This document shows, piece after piece, positions 28,807 through 41,484 of a DNA stretch of 64,000 nucleotides (position 1 is the stretch's first letter; each line of letters opens with the position of its first letter). A program made the position numbers and the translations under genes. Source of the DNA: Pseudomonas sp. KNUC1026 (GTDB lineage: Bacteria; Pseudomonadota; Gammaproteobacteria; Pseudomonadales; Pseudomonadaceae); assembly GCF_021650705.1 (NCBI RefSeq), contig NZ_CP087138.1, positions 3,348,001 through 3,412,000 on the forward strand, given 5' to 3'. The notes beneath the pieces were generated by a model that saw only the letters and a list, made by a program, of their open reading frames with translations, was not told the DNA's origin and ran no database searches.

Positions 28807-29869
28807 GGGCCACCTCCAGGCAGGTTTCCACTACGGTACGGGTTGCGTCGGGCTTGGCCAGGCGGCGTGCGGTACTCGCCATGGCACTGAGTTTTTCCGG
28901 TTGCATCAAAACCTCTTTCAGGCGCGCGGCAAGATCCGCGGCGCCGGTTGTCGCTTGTGGCAGCAAGAAGGCAGCGCCTTCCCGGGCCAGGTAATCGGCA
29001 TTGCGTGTCTGGTGGTCGTCGATGGCGTGGGGCAATGGCACCAGCATCGAGGGCAGCCCGGCGGCGGCCAGCTCGCTGACGGTCAGTGCGCCGGCGCGGC
29101 AGATCACCAGGTCTGCCCAGGCATAGGCCTGGGCCATGTCGTCGATGAAGGGCTCCACTTGCGCCTCTACGCCGGCCTCGCGATAGCGCTCGGCAGTCAC
29201 CTGACCGTGCTGCTTGCCGGCCTGGTGGAATACCTCGGGGCGATGAGCCTCAGGCACGTGAGCCAACGCCTGCGGCACCAGCTTGTTCAGTGGCTCGGAA
29301 CCCAGGCTACCGCCCATCACCAGCAAGCGCGGGCGGCGCCCGTCCAGCCGCTGGCGAGGGGTTTCCAGGAACAGCTCCGGGCGCACCGGGTTGCCGGTGG
29401 TGCGGCGCTTGGCCTGGGCCTTGAAGGTTTCCGGGAAGGCTTCGCACACCCGCGCGGCCAGGGGCACCAACATGCGGTTGGCGGTGCCGGCTACGGCATT
29501 CTGCTCATGCACGATCAGAGGAACGCCTGCCAGCCGTGCGGCCAGGCCTCCCGGGCCGGTAACGTAGCCACCGAAGCCGACCACGCACACTGGCGAGAGC
29601 TTGCGGATGACCGCCCGCGCCTGGCTCAGAGCCTTGAGCAACACGAATGGGGCCTTGAGCAAGGAGCTCACACCCTTGCCACGCAAACCACTGACGTTGA
29701 TCAGGTGCAGCTCGAAGCCGGCCTTGGGCACCAGGTCGTTCTCGATGCCGCGCGGGGTGCCGAGCCAGTGGACACGGTAGCCACGCGCCTGGAAGTCACG
29801 TGCGCAGGCCAGCGCCGGGAAGACGTGCCCGCCGGTGCCACCTGCCATGATCAGTACGTTACCGGCCAT
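28799..29869 (-). CDS. murG: Lipid II-forming GlcNAc transferase MurG
   Basis: A 356-residue GT-B glycosyltransferase that adds GlcNAc to lipid I on the inner face of the membrane. The glycine-rich loop [15 protein letters not shown] is at the N-terminus, [16 protein letters not shown] is the second G loop, and [20 protein letters not shown] binds the UDP-sugar. The ATG at 29869 is preferred to the upstream open frame because the family begins [11 protein letters not shown]. It overlaps the ftsW 3' end by 11 bases. Confidence 0.96.
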
Positions 29870-31073
29870 GTTGGGGCTCCTCGGCGAAATCGCTCTCGTC
29901 GAATTCCACTTCTTCACTGCCCAGGTGCGTGCGGCTTTCCCACTCGATGCGCAGCAGCAGGCCCAGGCAGGCGCAGCAGATCACCAGCGAGCTGCCGCCG
30001 TAGCTCAGGAACGGCAGGGTAAGGCCCTTGGTCGGCAAGCGGCCGACGTTCACGCCGACGTTGATCAGAAACTGGCCGATCCACAGCACCGAAAGCCCAT
30101 AGGCGCTGTAGGCAGCGAAATACTGCTTGGCCTTTTCGGCCCACAGGCCGATATACATGCCGCGTACGCACACGAACACGAACAGTGCCACGGTACACAG
30201 CGAACCGATCAGCCCCAGCTCCTCGGCCAACACCGAGAATACGAAGTCGGTGTGCGCCTCGGGCAGGTAGAACTGCTTCTGCACGCTGTTGCCCAGGCCC
30301 ACGCCTAGCCACTCGCCACGGCCGAAGGCGATCAGCGCCTGGGTGAGTTGGTAGCCCGAGCCGAACTGATCGGCCCATGGGTCGGTGAAGGAGGTCAGGC
30401 GTGCCATCCGGTAGGGCTGGGCATACACCAGCGCAACCACCGCCATCACACCGCCGACCACCAGCATGCCGAAACGCAGCATGCCCACGCCGCCAAGAAA
30501 CAGCATGGCGCCGGCAGCACCCATCATGACTACGGTGGCACCGAAGTCAGGCTCCATCAGCAGCAGGAACGCCATCGGCAACAACACGATCAGCGGCTTG
30601 AGGAAGCCCATCCAGCTTTCACGCACTTCCTGCTGGCGGCGCACCAGGTAGCCCGCCAGGAACAGCACCACGAACACCTTGGCAATTTCCGAGGGTTGCA
30701 CGTTGAACGCGCCGAAGCCGATCCAGCGCATCGAACCATTGACCTCCCGGCCAAGGCCCGGCACCAGCACCACGATCAACAGGCCGAAGGCAGCCAGCAA
30801 CAGCAGCGGGCCCAGGCGCTGCCAGGTGGCGATCGGAATCATCATCATCACGCCTGCGGCGCCCAAGCCGATGACCAGGTAGATGATGTGGCGGATCATG
30901 TAGTAGAGCGGGTTACCCATCTGCGCAGCGGCCACTTCCGAGGAGGCAGAAGTGATCATCACCAGGCCCAGGCCCAGCAGTGCAAGGCAACCGGCGAGCA
31001 TGGGGAAATCCAGGTCGATGCCGCGGTTGCTGATCAGTGGGGACGGATAAGGTTTGATGATGTTGAAGATCAT
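29859..31073 (-). CDS. ftsW: Septal peptidoglycan polymerase FtsW
   Basis: A 404-residue SEDS-family polytopic membrane enzyme, the glycosyltransferase partner of FtsI in the divisome. About ten membrane helices are visible. Conserved SEDS segments include GLGREVNGSMRWIGFG, PSEIAKVFVVLFLAGYL, EPDFGATVVM and the C-terminal FLSYGGSSLV. Overlaps murD by four bases at its start (ATGA). Confidence 0.96.
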   Translation of the reverse strand: MIFNIIKPYPSPLISNRGIDLDFPMLAGCLALLGLGLVMITSASSEVAAAQMGNPLYYMIRHIIYLVIGLGAAGVMMMIPIATWQRLGPLLLLAAFGLLIVVLVPGLGREVNGSMRWIGFGAFNVQPSEIAKVFVVLFLAGYLVRRQQEVRESWMGFLKPLIVLLPMAFLLLMEPDFGATVVMMGAAGAMLFLGGVGMLRFGMLVVGGVMAVVALVYAQPYRMARLTSFTDPWADQFGSGYQLTQALIAFGRGEWLGVGLGNSVQKQFYLPEAHTDFVFSVLAEELGLIGSLCTVALFVFVCVRGMYIGLWAEKAKQYFAAYSAYGLSVLWIGQFLINVGVNVGRLPTKGLTLPFLSYGGSSLVICCACLGLLLRIEWESRTHLGSEEVEFDESDFAEEPQHGR

Positions 31074-32416
31074 GGCAGTGCCCTCACCGCTTCGGCGAAC
31101 AACCGACCGCGTTCTTCATAGTTCTTGAACATGTCCAGGCTTGCGCAGGCAGGCGACAACAGCACGGCATCACCCGGCTCGGCCAGCTCGGCGCTGCGCG
31201 CCACCGCTTCGCCCAGGGACTGGACAGGCACCTGCAGGCAAGCACCTTCGAGCACCTGGCCCAGGCGCGGGCCGTCACGGCCGAGCAGCACTACGGCGCG
31301 GCAATAGGCGGCGACGGCAGGCTTGAGCGCTGCGAAGTCGGCGCCCTTGCCGTCCCCGCCCGCTACCAGCACCAACTTGCCGGCAATATCCGCGCCCAGC
31401 CCTTCGATGGCTGCAAGCGCTGCACCGACATTGGTGGCTTTGGAATCGTCGTACCAGGCAACACCGGCCCGCTCACGCAACCACTGGCAACGGTGTGGCA
31501 GGCCGCTGAACGCTCGCAGAGCGTCGAGCATCGCCGGCATCGGCAGCCCGGCCGCATGGCCAAGGGCAAGCGCCGCAAGGGCGTTGGCCTGATTGTGCGC
31601 GCCGCGCACTTTCAGCTCGCTGATCGGCATCAGCAGCTCGAAGGCGTGAGCGAGGTATTTCTCACCGCCCTCTTCGCGCAGGCCGAAGGCGTTGAAATCC
31701 GGTGTATTCAGGCCAAAGCTGAAACTGCGCACGCCCTCTACCAGCAACGGCCGCGACAGGGCGTCCTCACGGTTGACCACCACCTGCCGCGCGCCGCGGA
31801 ACACACGGTGTTTGGCCAGATGATAGGCAGGCATGCCGCTGTAGCGGTCCATGTGGTCTTCACTGACATTCAGCACAGTGGCGACTTCAGCATTGAGCTG
31901 GTGAGTGGTTTCGAGCTGGAAGCTGGACAGCTCCATCACGTACAGCTCAATGTCGTCGGCCAGCAGATCCAGCGCCGGCGTACCCAGGTTGCCACCGACG
32001 GCAACACGTTTGCCCGCCGCAACGGCCATGTCGCCAACCAGAGTCGTGACAGTGCTCTTGGCGTTGGAACCGGTGATAGCCACGATCGGCGCCTTGGCAT
32101 GGCGCGCGAACAGGTCGATGTCGCCAGACATCACCACACCCCGTGCTGCCGCTTCCTGCAAGGCAGGAGTAGCCAGGGCCAGGCCCGGGCTGACATACAG
32201 CTCGCTGGCCCTGCAGAGGAATTCGACATCCAGGGCGCCGCAGCGCACTTCCACCTGTGGATAGTCACGGCGCAGCGTCTCGAGCTCCGGCGGGTTCTCG
32301 CGGGTGTCGGCCACGGCAAAGCGCACGCCCTGGTTCGCCAGGAAACGAACCAGGGACATGCCGCTCTTGCCGAGGCCGACAACGATGCGGAACTGGTCAG
32401 AAGCGATCAGGGACAC
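31070..32416 (-). CDS. murD: UDP-MurNAc-L-alanine--D-glutamate ligase MurD
   Basis: A 448-residue Mur ligase that adds D-glutamate. It starts from GTG at 32416 (MSLIASDQFRIVVGLGKSGM) with GAGG 8 bases upstream, 5 bp after the mraY stop. The ATP loop is AITGSNAKSTVTTLVGDMA and the later DDSKATNVGAALAAIEGL is family-specific. An open frame extends further upstream into mraY but lacks family similarity. Confidence 0.96.
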   Translation of the reverse strand: MSLIASDQFRIVVGLGKSGMSLVRFLANQGVRFAVADTRENPPELETLRRDYPQVEVRCGALDVEFLCRASELYVSPGLALATPALQEAAARGVVMSGDIDLFARHAKAPIVAITGSNAKSTVTTLVGDMAVAAGKRVAVGGNLGTPALDLLADDIELYVMELSSFQLETTHQLNAEVATVLNVSEDHMDRYSGMPAYHLAKHRVFRGARQVVVNREDALSRPLLVEGVRSFSFGLNTPDFNAFGLREEGGEKYLAHAFELLMPISELKVRGAHNQANALAALALGHAAGLPMPAMLDALRAFSGLPHRCQWLRERAGVAWYDDSKATNVGAALAAIEGLGADIAGKLVLVAGGDGKGADFAALKPAVAAYCRAVVLLGRDGPRLGQVLEGACLQVPVQSLGEAVARSAELAEPGDAVLLSPACASLDMFKNYEERGRLFAEAVRALP

Positions 32417-32421
32417 GATGC

Positions 32422-33504
32422 CTACCTCAGCTTCAACGTGGCAAGGCCGATCAGCACCAGCACCACGGTGATGATCCAGAAACGGACGATCACACGCGGC
32501 TCGGGCCAGCCTTTGAGTTCGAAATGGTGGTGGATCGGCGCCATGCGAAACACGCGGCGGCCGGTCAATTTGAACGAAGCGACCTGGATCACGACCGACA
32601 GGGTTTCCATCACGAACACGCCGCCCATGATGAACAGCACGATTTCCTGGCGAACGATCACAGCGATGGTGCCCAGGGCCGCGCCCAGCGCCAGCGCGCC
32701 GACATCGCCCATGAACACCTGTGCGGGGTAGGTGTTGAACCACAGAAACCCGAGGCCGGCGCCGATCAGCGCGCCACAGAACACGATCAGCTCACCTGCC
32801 CCGGGCACGTAGGGAATCAGCAGGTATTCGGCGAATTTCACGTTACCCGACAGGTAGCAGAAGATGCCCAGCGCGCCGCCCACCATCACCGTCGGCATGA
32901 TCGCCAGGCCGTCGAGGCCATCGGTGAGGTTGACCGCGTTGCTGGAGCCGACGATCACCAGGTACGCCAGGATCATGAAACCGGCGCCCAACGGGATGCT
33001 GGCGTCCTTGAGCATGGGGATGATCAAAGTGGTGTCGATCGGGTTGTTGGCGGTCTTGTACAGAAAGATCGCAGCGCCCAGGCCGAATACCGACTGCCAG
33101 AAGTATTTCCAGCGGCTCGGCAGGCCGCGCGAGTTTTTCTCGATCACCTTGCGGTAGTCGTCGACCCAGCCGATGGCCCCGAACAGGAAGGTCACCACCA
33201 GCACCACCCACACGAAGCGGTTGGACAGGTCAGCCCACAGCAGCGTGCTGATGCCGATGGCCGAAAGAATCAGCGCGCCGCCCATGGTCGGGGTGCCGGA
33301 TTTGGACAGGTGCGACTGCGGCCCGTCGTTGCGCACCGCCTGGCCGATCTGGCGAATTTGCAGGGTACGGATCATCCACGGCCCCAGCCACAGTGCCAGG
33401 ATCAACGCGGTCAGCACACCCAGAATCCCGCGCAGGGTCAGGTACTGGAAGACCGCGAAGCCCTTGTAGAACTGTTGAAGGAATTCGGCCAACAGCAACA
33501 ACAT
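32422..33504 (-). CDS. mraY: Phospho-MurNAc-pentapeptide transferase MraY
   Basis: A 360-residue, about ten-helix membrane enzyme that makes lipid I on undecaprenyl phosphate. The family motifs [13 protein letters not shown], the Asp-rich WVDDYRK, and [13 protein letters not shown] are present, plus [15 protein letters not shown] near the C-terminus. The ATG overlaps the expected murF stop as TGATG, and a GGGAGAAA site precedes it. Confidence 0.97.
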   Translation of the reverse strand: MLLLLAEFLQQFYKGFAVFQYLTLRGILGVLTALILALWLGPWMIRTLQIRQIGQAVRNDGPQSHLSKSGTPTMGGALILSAIGISTLLWADLSNRFVWVVLVVTFLFGAIGWVDDYRKVIEKNSRGLPSRWKYFWQSVFGLGAAIFLYKTANNPIDTTLIIPMLKDASIPLGAGFMILAYLVIVGSSNAVNLTDGLDGLAIMPTVMVGGALGIFCYLSGNVKFAEYLLIPYVPGAGELIVFCGALIGAGLGFLWFNTYPAQVFMGDVGALALGAALGTIAVIVRQEIVLFIMGGVFVMETLSVVIQVASFKLTGRRVFRMAPIHHHFELKGWPEPRVIVRFWIITVVLVLIGLATLKLR

Positions 33505-34870
33505 CAGTGTTTCTCCCGCCGGCACCGCACAAGCCCGCCACGATGTTTTCCATCGCAGCGCTGCGCGAGCCTTTGATCAATAGAGTGGTTTGGCTGCCAA
33601 GCTCGGCCTTCAGGGCCTCGATCAGCGCAGCCTGATTATCGTAATGGCGGGCTTGCGGGCCGAACGCGGCAACGGCGTTGGCCATCAATGGGCCGACTGC
33701 GTAGAGCGCGTCGACTTTCCCTTGGGCATAGGCGCCGACCTGGCGATGGCCTTCGGCCGCCCAGTCGCCCAGTTCGCCGATATCTCCGAGCACGAGGACC
33801 GTGCGGCCGGAAAAGCCGGCGAGTATATCAACCGCTGCACAGACCGAGGAGGGGTTGGCGTTGTAGCTGTCGTCGATCACCCGAGCGCCTTCGGCGGTGA
33901 GTTGGGCAACGGTGCGGCCCTTGACCGGCTGCACGGCGTTCAGCCCGCGAGCGATGATTGCCAGCGGCACGCCCATGGCGCTGGCGGCAGCTGCTGCCGC
34001 TGCTGCGTTGAGCACGTTATGGCGGCCCAGCAGGTTCAGTTGCACCTGAGCCTCGCCTTGCGCGCATACCAGGGTAAAGGCTGGGCAACCGCGCTCGTCT
34101 GCATGGATGTCGATGGCGCGGAAGTCCGCTTCCGGGTTCTCCAGCGAAAAGCTCAGAACAGTGTGGCTGCCGGCGCGAGCGCGCCAGGTGCCGAATGCCT
34201 TGTCGTCAAGGTTGAGCACGGCAGTACCGCCCTGCCCCAACCCTTCGAGAATCTCGCCCTTGGCTTCGATGATCTTGTCCGGGCCGCCGAACTCGCCCAC
34301 ATGGGCAGTGCCGGCGTTGTTGATCAGCACCACCTGCGGTTGAGCCAGGCCCACGGTGTAGCGGATTTCGCCGAGGCGCGAGGCGCCCAGCTCGATCACG
34401 GCCGCCTGATGCTCGGGCGCAAGCTCCAGCAAGGTCAGCGGCGCGCCCAGATCGTTGTTCAGATTGCCGCGCGTTGCCAGTGTCGGGCCTTGCTCACGCA
34501 GGATAGCGGCGAGCATCTCCTTGACAGTGGTCTTGCCACTGGAACCCGTGATAGCAGCGACCGGCCCTTTGAACGCGCTGCGGTTGATCGCGCCCAATTG
34601 GCCAAGAGCCAGGCGGGTATCGGCCACCACGAGCTGCGGCAGTGGAGCGCCGGGCACTTCTTTCTGTACCAGTGCGGCAACCGCACCCTTGGCTGCAACA
34701 TCGGCCAGGTAATCATGGCCATCGAAGCGCGGCCCGGTCAGGGCGACGAACAACTGGCCGGCGCCAATGGCACGGCTGTCGATGCTGACGCCACTGAACT
34801 GCGCGTCGGCATCGACCAGGCGGCCTTGCAAGGGGCCGGCGACCTCACTCAGGGCAAGGGCTTCAAGCAT
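33504..34870 (-). CDS. murF: UDP-MurNAc-tripeptide--D-Ala-D-Ala ligase MurF (frameshifted at 3' end as read)
   Basis: MurF adds D-Ala-D-Ala to make the UDP-MurNAc-pentapeptide. The start is [20 protein letters not shown]; the ATP loop [19 protein letters not shown] and [17 protein letters not shown] are present. As read, the frame does not stop before mraY. Restoring one C in the plus-strand run at 33514-33516 gives the ending CGAGGEKH followed by TGA overlapping the mraY ATG, which is the family norm, for a total of 455 residues. The murE stop overlaps the start. Function is certain; the 3' frame break is probably a sequence error. Confidence 0.92.
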
Positions 34871-36324
34871 GATCGGCCTCCCACGCTGCCAGTGCCTGGC
34901 GCGCCTGCTGCACATCGGAAAGGGGTGGCGCACGTTGTCGATTTCCTGGTAGTCCTCGTGGCCCTTGCCGGCGATTACCAGCAGGTCGCCCGCCGACGCG
35001 TGGCCAATGGCCTGGGCGATGGCTTCGCCGCGGCCCGGCACGAATGCCACGGCGCCAGCGTCGGTGAAGCCGGCGCGGATATCGTCGAAAATGCCTTGGG
35101 ACGACTCGGTGCGCGGGTTGTCGTCGGTTACCACTACCCGGTCAGCCAGGCGCTCGGCGATGGCGGCCATTTCCGGGCGCTTGCCGCGGTCGCGATCACC
35201 GCCGCAACCGAACACGCACACCAATTGGCCCTGCGCATGTGGGCGCAGCGCTTCAAGAATCTTTTCCAGAGCATCGGGGGTATGGGAGTAGTCCACCACC
35301 ACACGTGGCAAGCCATTGCCACCGAGCTGCTGAACACGCCCTTCCGGGCCGCGGAAATTGGCCACGACGCGCAGGACTTCATCCAGCGGATGGCCCAGCG
35401 CAATGAGCACACCGACCGCTGCCAGCACGTTGCTCAGGTTGAAGCGCCCAAGCAATGGGCTGCGCAGGGTGTGCTGGCCATAAGGGGTGACCAGCAGCGC
35501 CTTGACGCCGTGGTCGCCGAAATCGGCGTTGCGGCACATCAGCGTGGCGCTTTCGTGCTCCAGGCTGTAGGTAATCAGTCTGGATTCATGCGCCCGGCCG
35601 GCCAGCTCACGGCCGAACGCGTCATCCAGGTTGATCACACGGTGCGCCAGCTCAGGGCGCGCGAACAGTTGCGCCTTGGCTTCGCCGTAAGCCTGTAGCG
35701 TGCCGTGGTAGTCGAGGTGATCGCGGGTCAGGTTGGTGAACACTGCCACGTCGAACGGCAACGCTGCCACACGGTGCTGATCCAGTGCGTGTGAAGACAC
35801 CTCCATCGCCACCGCACGAGCGCCGGCCTTGCGCAGGTCCGCCAGGTAAGCCTGTACCGTGACCGCATCGGGAGTGGTGAGCTTGCCGCCCTTGATTGCA
35901 CCGACAAAACCACAGCCCAGGGTGCCCAGCGTGCCACAGCGGGTGCCGAGTGCATCCAGCCCCTGCGCGATCAGCTGGGTGATGGTGGTCTTGCCATTGG
36001 TGCCGGTCACCCCGATCAGGTCGAGGTGGCGGCCAGGTTCGTTATAAAAGCTGCCAGCGATGGCCGACAACTGCGCTGCCAGCCCCTTGACCGGGATCAG
36101 CGGCACGTTGGTCAGCGGCAGCACGGTTGCGCCTTCGCTTTCATAGGCGACGGCAGCCGCGCCATGGGCGAGCGCTTCTTCTATATGGTTACGGCCATCG
36201 ACGCGCGCACCGGGCACGGCCAGGAACAGGTCGCCAGGGCGCACCTGGCGGCTGTCGAGGGTCAGCTCACGGATCAGAGGATCCTGGCTCGCCTGGGTGA
36301 ACAGGTGGGTCAATTGCTGGCTCA

Positions 36325-36325
<1 letters not shown>
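34863..36325 (-). CDS. murE: UDP-MurNAc-tripeptide (meso-DAP) ligase MurE (frameshifted at 3' end as read)
   Basis: MurE adds meso-diaminopimelate to UDP-MurNAc-L-Ala-D-Glu. The ATP loop is GVTGTNGKTTITQLIAQGL, and DNPR in VVTDDNPRTESS is the meso-DAP-specific motif. As read, the frame shifts after DNVRHPF and continues into murF without a stop, giving one joined ORF (36325 to 33230). Adding one A to the plus-strand run at 34919-34921 restores [18 protein letters not shown] and a TGA that overlaps the murF ATG, for 487 residues, the usual length. Starts overlapping the ftsI stop by one base. Confidence 0.92.
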
Positions 36326-38353
<2,028 letters not shown>

Positions 38354-38357
<4 letters not shown>

Positions 38358-39301
38358 CGCAGCTTCTCCGCGACGCGCATCACCGCGCTGCGCGCACGGG
38401 GATTGGCGGCCAGCTCCGTGTCGGAGGCGAACCGGGCCTTGCCCAACGTACGCAGCACCGGCTCGAAAGGCACGACACGCACCGGCAGATTGCGGGGCAG
38501 ATTGTCGGCCTCGCCCTTTTCCTGGCGGCGCATGAACAGCTTGACGATACGGTCTTCCAGCGAATGGAAGCTGATCACCACCAGCCGCCCGCCGACCTCA
38601 AGGGCATCGAGCGCAGCCTGAAGGCCGGCCTCCAGATCACCCAGCTCGTTGTTCACATGAATGCGCAGCCCTTGAAAGGCACGGGTTGCGGGGTGTTTGT
38701 TCTTTTCCCAGGCAGGGTTGGCATCCTTGAGCACCTGTGCGAGGTCGGCGGTGCGTTCGAAAGGCTGCACTTCCCGGCGCTGCACGACCGCGCGCGCCAT
38801 GCGCTTGGCGAAGCGCTCTTCGCCGTACTCCTTGAATACACGGGCGATTTCGTCTTCGCCGGCGGTGGCGATGAACTGTGCGGCGCTCACACCCTCGGAA
38901 GGGTTCATGCGCATGTCCAATGGGCCGTCATTCAGGAAGCTGAAGCCACGTAATGGATCGTCGAGCTGCGGCGACGAGACGCCAAGATCGAGCAGGATGC
39001 CGCTGACCTTGCCGCCCAGCTCCAGCTCCGCTGCAACTGCAGCCAACTCGGCGAAACTGCGCTGCACAATGACGAAGCGGCCATCTTCGGCCGCCAGCGC
39101 TTGCCCGGTGGCAATGGCCTGAGGGTCTTTGTCGAACCCGACCAGCCGCCCCTCGGGCCCGAGCTGCGCCAGCACCGCGCGGCTATGGCCGCCACGGCCG
39201 AAGGTACCGTCCATATAGCAGCCGCCCGCATGCACGGCCAAGGCCTCTACGGCCTCGCCCAACAGGACAGTGACATGGGTAAAGCTGCTATCGGTGTTCA
39301 C
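38354..39301 (-). CDS. rsmH: 16S rRNA m4C1402 methyltransferase RsmH (MraW)
   Basis: A 315-residue SAM-dependent methyltransferase that N4-methylates C1402 in the ribosomal P site. The SAM motif [16 protein letters not shown] near the N-terminus, [15 protein letters not shown] and [17 protein letters not shown] are diagnostic. It overlaps mraZ upstream and ftsL downstream by four bases each. Confidence 0.97.
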
Positions 39302-39753
39302 AGGATCAGATCACGCAAGTCGTCGGGTATGCCACCCGGTTGTTGAATCGCCTCGAGGTCGGCCGCGGAAACTGCGTTCCATGCATCCTCGTCCCACAGT
39401 TGAAACTTGTTCAGTTGCCCCACGAGCATGGCCCGTTTGTCGAGCCTGGCGTGCTCACGCAAGCGCGGTGGCACCAGGAAACGGCCACTGCCGTCGAGTT
39501 CCAGGTCCACCGCGTTGCCGATCAACAAACGCTGCAGGCGCTTGACGTCGTCACGCAAGGACGGAAGCGCTCGCAGTTTGGTCTCGATGATTTCCCACTC
39601 ATCGAGTGGGTACACGTTGAGGCAGGGGTCGACGGTATCGATGGTGATGATCAACTGCCCGGAACTGCGCGAATTGAGCTCGTCACGATACCGGCTCGGC
39701 ATGGCTAGCCGCCCCTTGGCATCGAGACTGATCGCATTCGCTCCGCGAAACAC
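39298..39753 (-). CDS. mraZ: Transcriptional regulator MraZ
   Basis: A 151-residue double-AbrB-fold protein, the first gene of the dcw operon and its repressor in characterised species. It starts with [22 protein letters not shown], then SRYRDEL, with both DxxGR motifs (DAKGR and DGSGR) that bind DNA. Upstream lie four boxes at exact 10-bp spacing (39785-39819) that match known MraZ operators. Confidence 0.95.
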   Translation of the reverse strand: MFRGANAISLDAKGRLAMPSRYRDELNSRSSGQLIITIDTVDPCLNVYPLDEWEIIETKLRALPSLRDDVKRLQRLLIGNAVDLELDGSGRFLVPPRLREHARLDKRAMLVGQLNKFQLWDEDAWNAVSAADLEAIQQPGGIPDDLRDLIL

Positions 39754-39784
39754 TGTTGATTTACCCCGTTCGAGTTCCCGTTGC

Positions 39785-39819
39785 GCCCATTTTTCCCACT
39801 TCGTGCCACTTTCCGCCAC
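39785..39819 (-). promoter_or_regulatory. MraZ operator: four boxes at 10-bp spacing
   Basis: On the minus strand GTGGC, GTGGC, GTGGG and TGGGC start at 39819, 39809, 39799 and 39789, each exactly 10 bp apart with 5-bp spacers. MraZ is known to bind direct repeats of this G-rich type at the dcw promoter. They sit between the -10 and the GTG start, a position suited to repression. Confidence 0.8.
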
Positions 39820-39827
39820 TGGCGCAC

Positions 39828-39857
39828 ACTATAGGAACCCACTCCCTGCAACGTCAA
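39828..39857 (-). promoter_or_regulatory. Sigma-70 promoter of the dcw operon
   Basis: Minus-strand -35 TTGACG (39857-39852) and -10 TATAGT (39833-39828) with an 18-bp spacer. It lies about 75 bp before the mraZ start and is followed by the MraZ boxes. Confidence 0.75.
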
Positions 39858-40030
39858 GGCGCGCACAAGGGGAAAACCCTTATAGATCGGTGATTTAGCG
39901 TGCAAAAAAGAGATAAACGGTCGGTAACGGAGGGCTATTGACTCGCGCAAGCTTCGCAAGTCAATGAATTCCGGGGGAAACTTAAAGTAATACGTGAGGT
40001 TCAAGAATGTTTCGGAATTAAAACGAATGT

Positions 40031-40052
40031 TTCTGCTACCGATCGAGCAGAA
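40031..40052 (-). terminator. Terminator of rnpB
   Basis: Hairpin TTCTGCT / AGCAGAA with an 8-base loop; the minus strand continues ACATTCGTTTTAATT. It lies just past the 3' end of the RNase P RNA. Confidence 0.65.
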
Positions 40053-40067
40053 GAGGAAGGAGGTGAA

Positions 40068-40424
40068 GAGTCGATCTGTAAGCCGGGTTCTGTCGAGGAC
40101 AGTCATTCCTCTACGGTGGCCATCACTGGACACCTTTAGCAACCTACCCGGTTCCGGCGCGGGCCACGCCTAATGGAACCCTATTTGGTCTTGCTCCGAG
40201 TGGGGTTTACCTTGACCACGGACTGTTGCCAGCCGTGCGGTGCGCTCTTACCGCACCTTTTCACCCTTACCGGCGCCGAAGCGCTTAGGCGGTTATTTTC
40301 TGTGGCACTTTCCGTAGGCTCACGCCCCCAGGTGTTACCTGGCACTCTGCCCTGCGGAGCCCGGACTTTCCTCCCCCGCCTGTTGCGGAACAAAAGGCGG
40401 CAGCGACTGTCCGATCGACTCTTC
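40068..40424 (-). ncRNA. rnpB: RNase P RNA component (class A)
   Basis: The catalytic RNA that trims tRNA 5' ends. On the minus strand it begins AGTCGATCGGACAGTCGCTG and ends near CCCGGCTTACAGATCGACTC, so the two ends pair to form P1. The universally conserved core GAGGAAAGTCCGGGCTCC and the AGGGTGAAAAGGTGCGGTAAG-type region (as GGGTGAAAAGGTGCGGTAAG) are present, as is CAGAACCCGGCTTA near the 3' end. Length about 357 nt fits Pseudomonas. It lies between mraZ and rsmI. The ends are good to a few bases. Confidence 0.95.
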
Positions 40425-40478
40425 AGGGCGCAAGGTTACGGGAATGCTCGCCGTCGTTCAACCGCAACCGCCGGATTG

Positions 40479-41345
40479 TCAGCTTTTGCGCTCGAGCCCT
40501 GCCTGGTACAGAGCGTTCTTGCGCACCCCGGTAATGCTCGCTGCCAATGCAGCTGCACGCTTGAGCGGCATCTCCTGCAACAGCAGGTCAAGCACACGCA
40601 GCGCCTCGGCACTCACTGCCTCTTCACCCTCCGGCGCGGTGTGGCCACCTACCAGCACTACGCATTCCCCTCGCTGCTGATTGCTGTCTGCTTCGACGAA
40701 AGCACACAGTTCCGACAAAGGCAGGCCCTTGAGGGTTTCGAAGGTTTTCGTGAGCTCACGGGCAAGCACTGCCGGGCGGTCGGCACCGAACACATCGGCC
40801 ATGTCCTTGAGCGACTCCAGAATGCGATGCGGCGCTTCATAGAAAATAAGCGTGCGCGGCTCTTCTACCAACGCCTGCAGGCGAGTACGCCGCCCGACGG
40901 CCTTGGCTGGCAGGAACCCTTCGAAAATGAATCGATCCGACGGCAGCCCCGCAGCCGACAGCGCAGCGATGACTGCACACGCGCCGGGCACAGGCACCAC
41001 CTTGATACCCGCCTCACGCGCCTGTCGCACCAGGTGATAGCCAGGGTCGGAAATGAGCGGGGTACCCGCGTCGGAGACCAGCGCCACGTCGTCACCCGCC
41101 GACAAGCGCGCAAGAAACCGGCCGCCTTCATCGCGCTCGTTGTGGTCGTGGCAGGCGGCGAGCGGAGTCTGAATACCGAAGTGCTGCAGGAGCCGCATGC
41201 TGTGGCGAGTGTCCTCGGCCGCGATCAGCGCGACGTCCTTGAGCACTTTCAGTGCCCGCGCACTGATGTCGTCGAGATTACCAATGGGCGTGGCGACCAC
41301 ATAAAGTGTGCCTGAAGTTGAATCCGCGGGCGCTGAAGCAGTCAC
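40479..41345 (-). CDS. rsmI: 16S rRNA 2'-O-ribose C1402 methyltransferase RsmI
   Basis: A 288-residue tetrapyrrole-methylase-fold enzyme that methylates the ribose of C1402, the same base modified by RsmH nearby. Motifs: [19 protein letters not shown] at the N-terminus, [12 protein letters not shown], and [18 protein letters not shown]. The GTG at 41345 has an AAGGTG upstream and gives the standard length; the frame is open well upstream but not conserved. Divergent from lpoA. Confidence 0.95.
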   Translation of the reverse strand: MTASAPADSTSGTLYVVATPIGNLDDISARALKVLKDVALIAAEDTRHSMRLLQHFGIQTPLAACHDHNERDEGGRFLARLSAGDDVALVSDAGTPLISDPGYHLVRQAREAGIKVVPVPGACAVIAALSAAGLPSDRFIFEGFLPAKAVGRRTRLQALVEEPRTLIFYEAPHRILESLKDMADVFGADRPAVLARELTKTFETLKGLPLSELCAFVEADSNQQRGECVVLVGGHTAPEGEEAVSAEALRVLDLLLQEMPLKRAAALAASITGVRKNALYQAGLERKS

Positions 41346-41484
41346 ATCCACACCTTGAAGCCAGGAAAAGCCGGCATTGTAGCAGCGCCAGGCAATGGCC
41401 GCGCCTTCATGTCGCCGCCATCGCGCCAGGCCCGCCCCTTGGTTACAATTCCCGTTCAATCGCCCACGTATCAGGAAGATGTTC

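Larger units (their letters stand above)
39754..40067. other. mraZ leader and rnpB-mraZ intergenic region
   Basis: About 310 bp with no coding gene. From right to left on the minus strand: the rnpB terminator (40031-40052), an AT-rich stretch without recognisable features (39860-40030), the mraZ sigma-70 promoter (39828-39857), and the MraZ operator boxes (39785-39819). Confidence 0.7.

Noticed and set aside
40173..41315. Open frame on the plus strand over rnpB and rsmI
   Set aside because: It crosses the conserved RNase P RNA and runs antisense to rsmI; the product resembles nothing.
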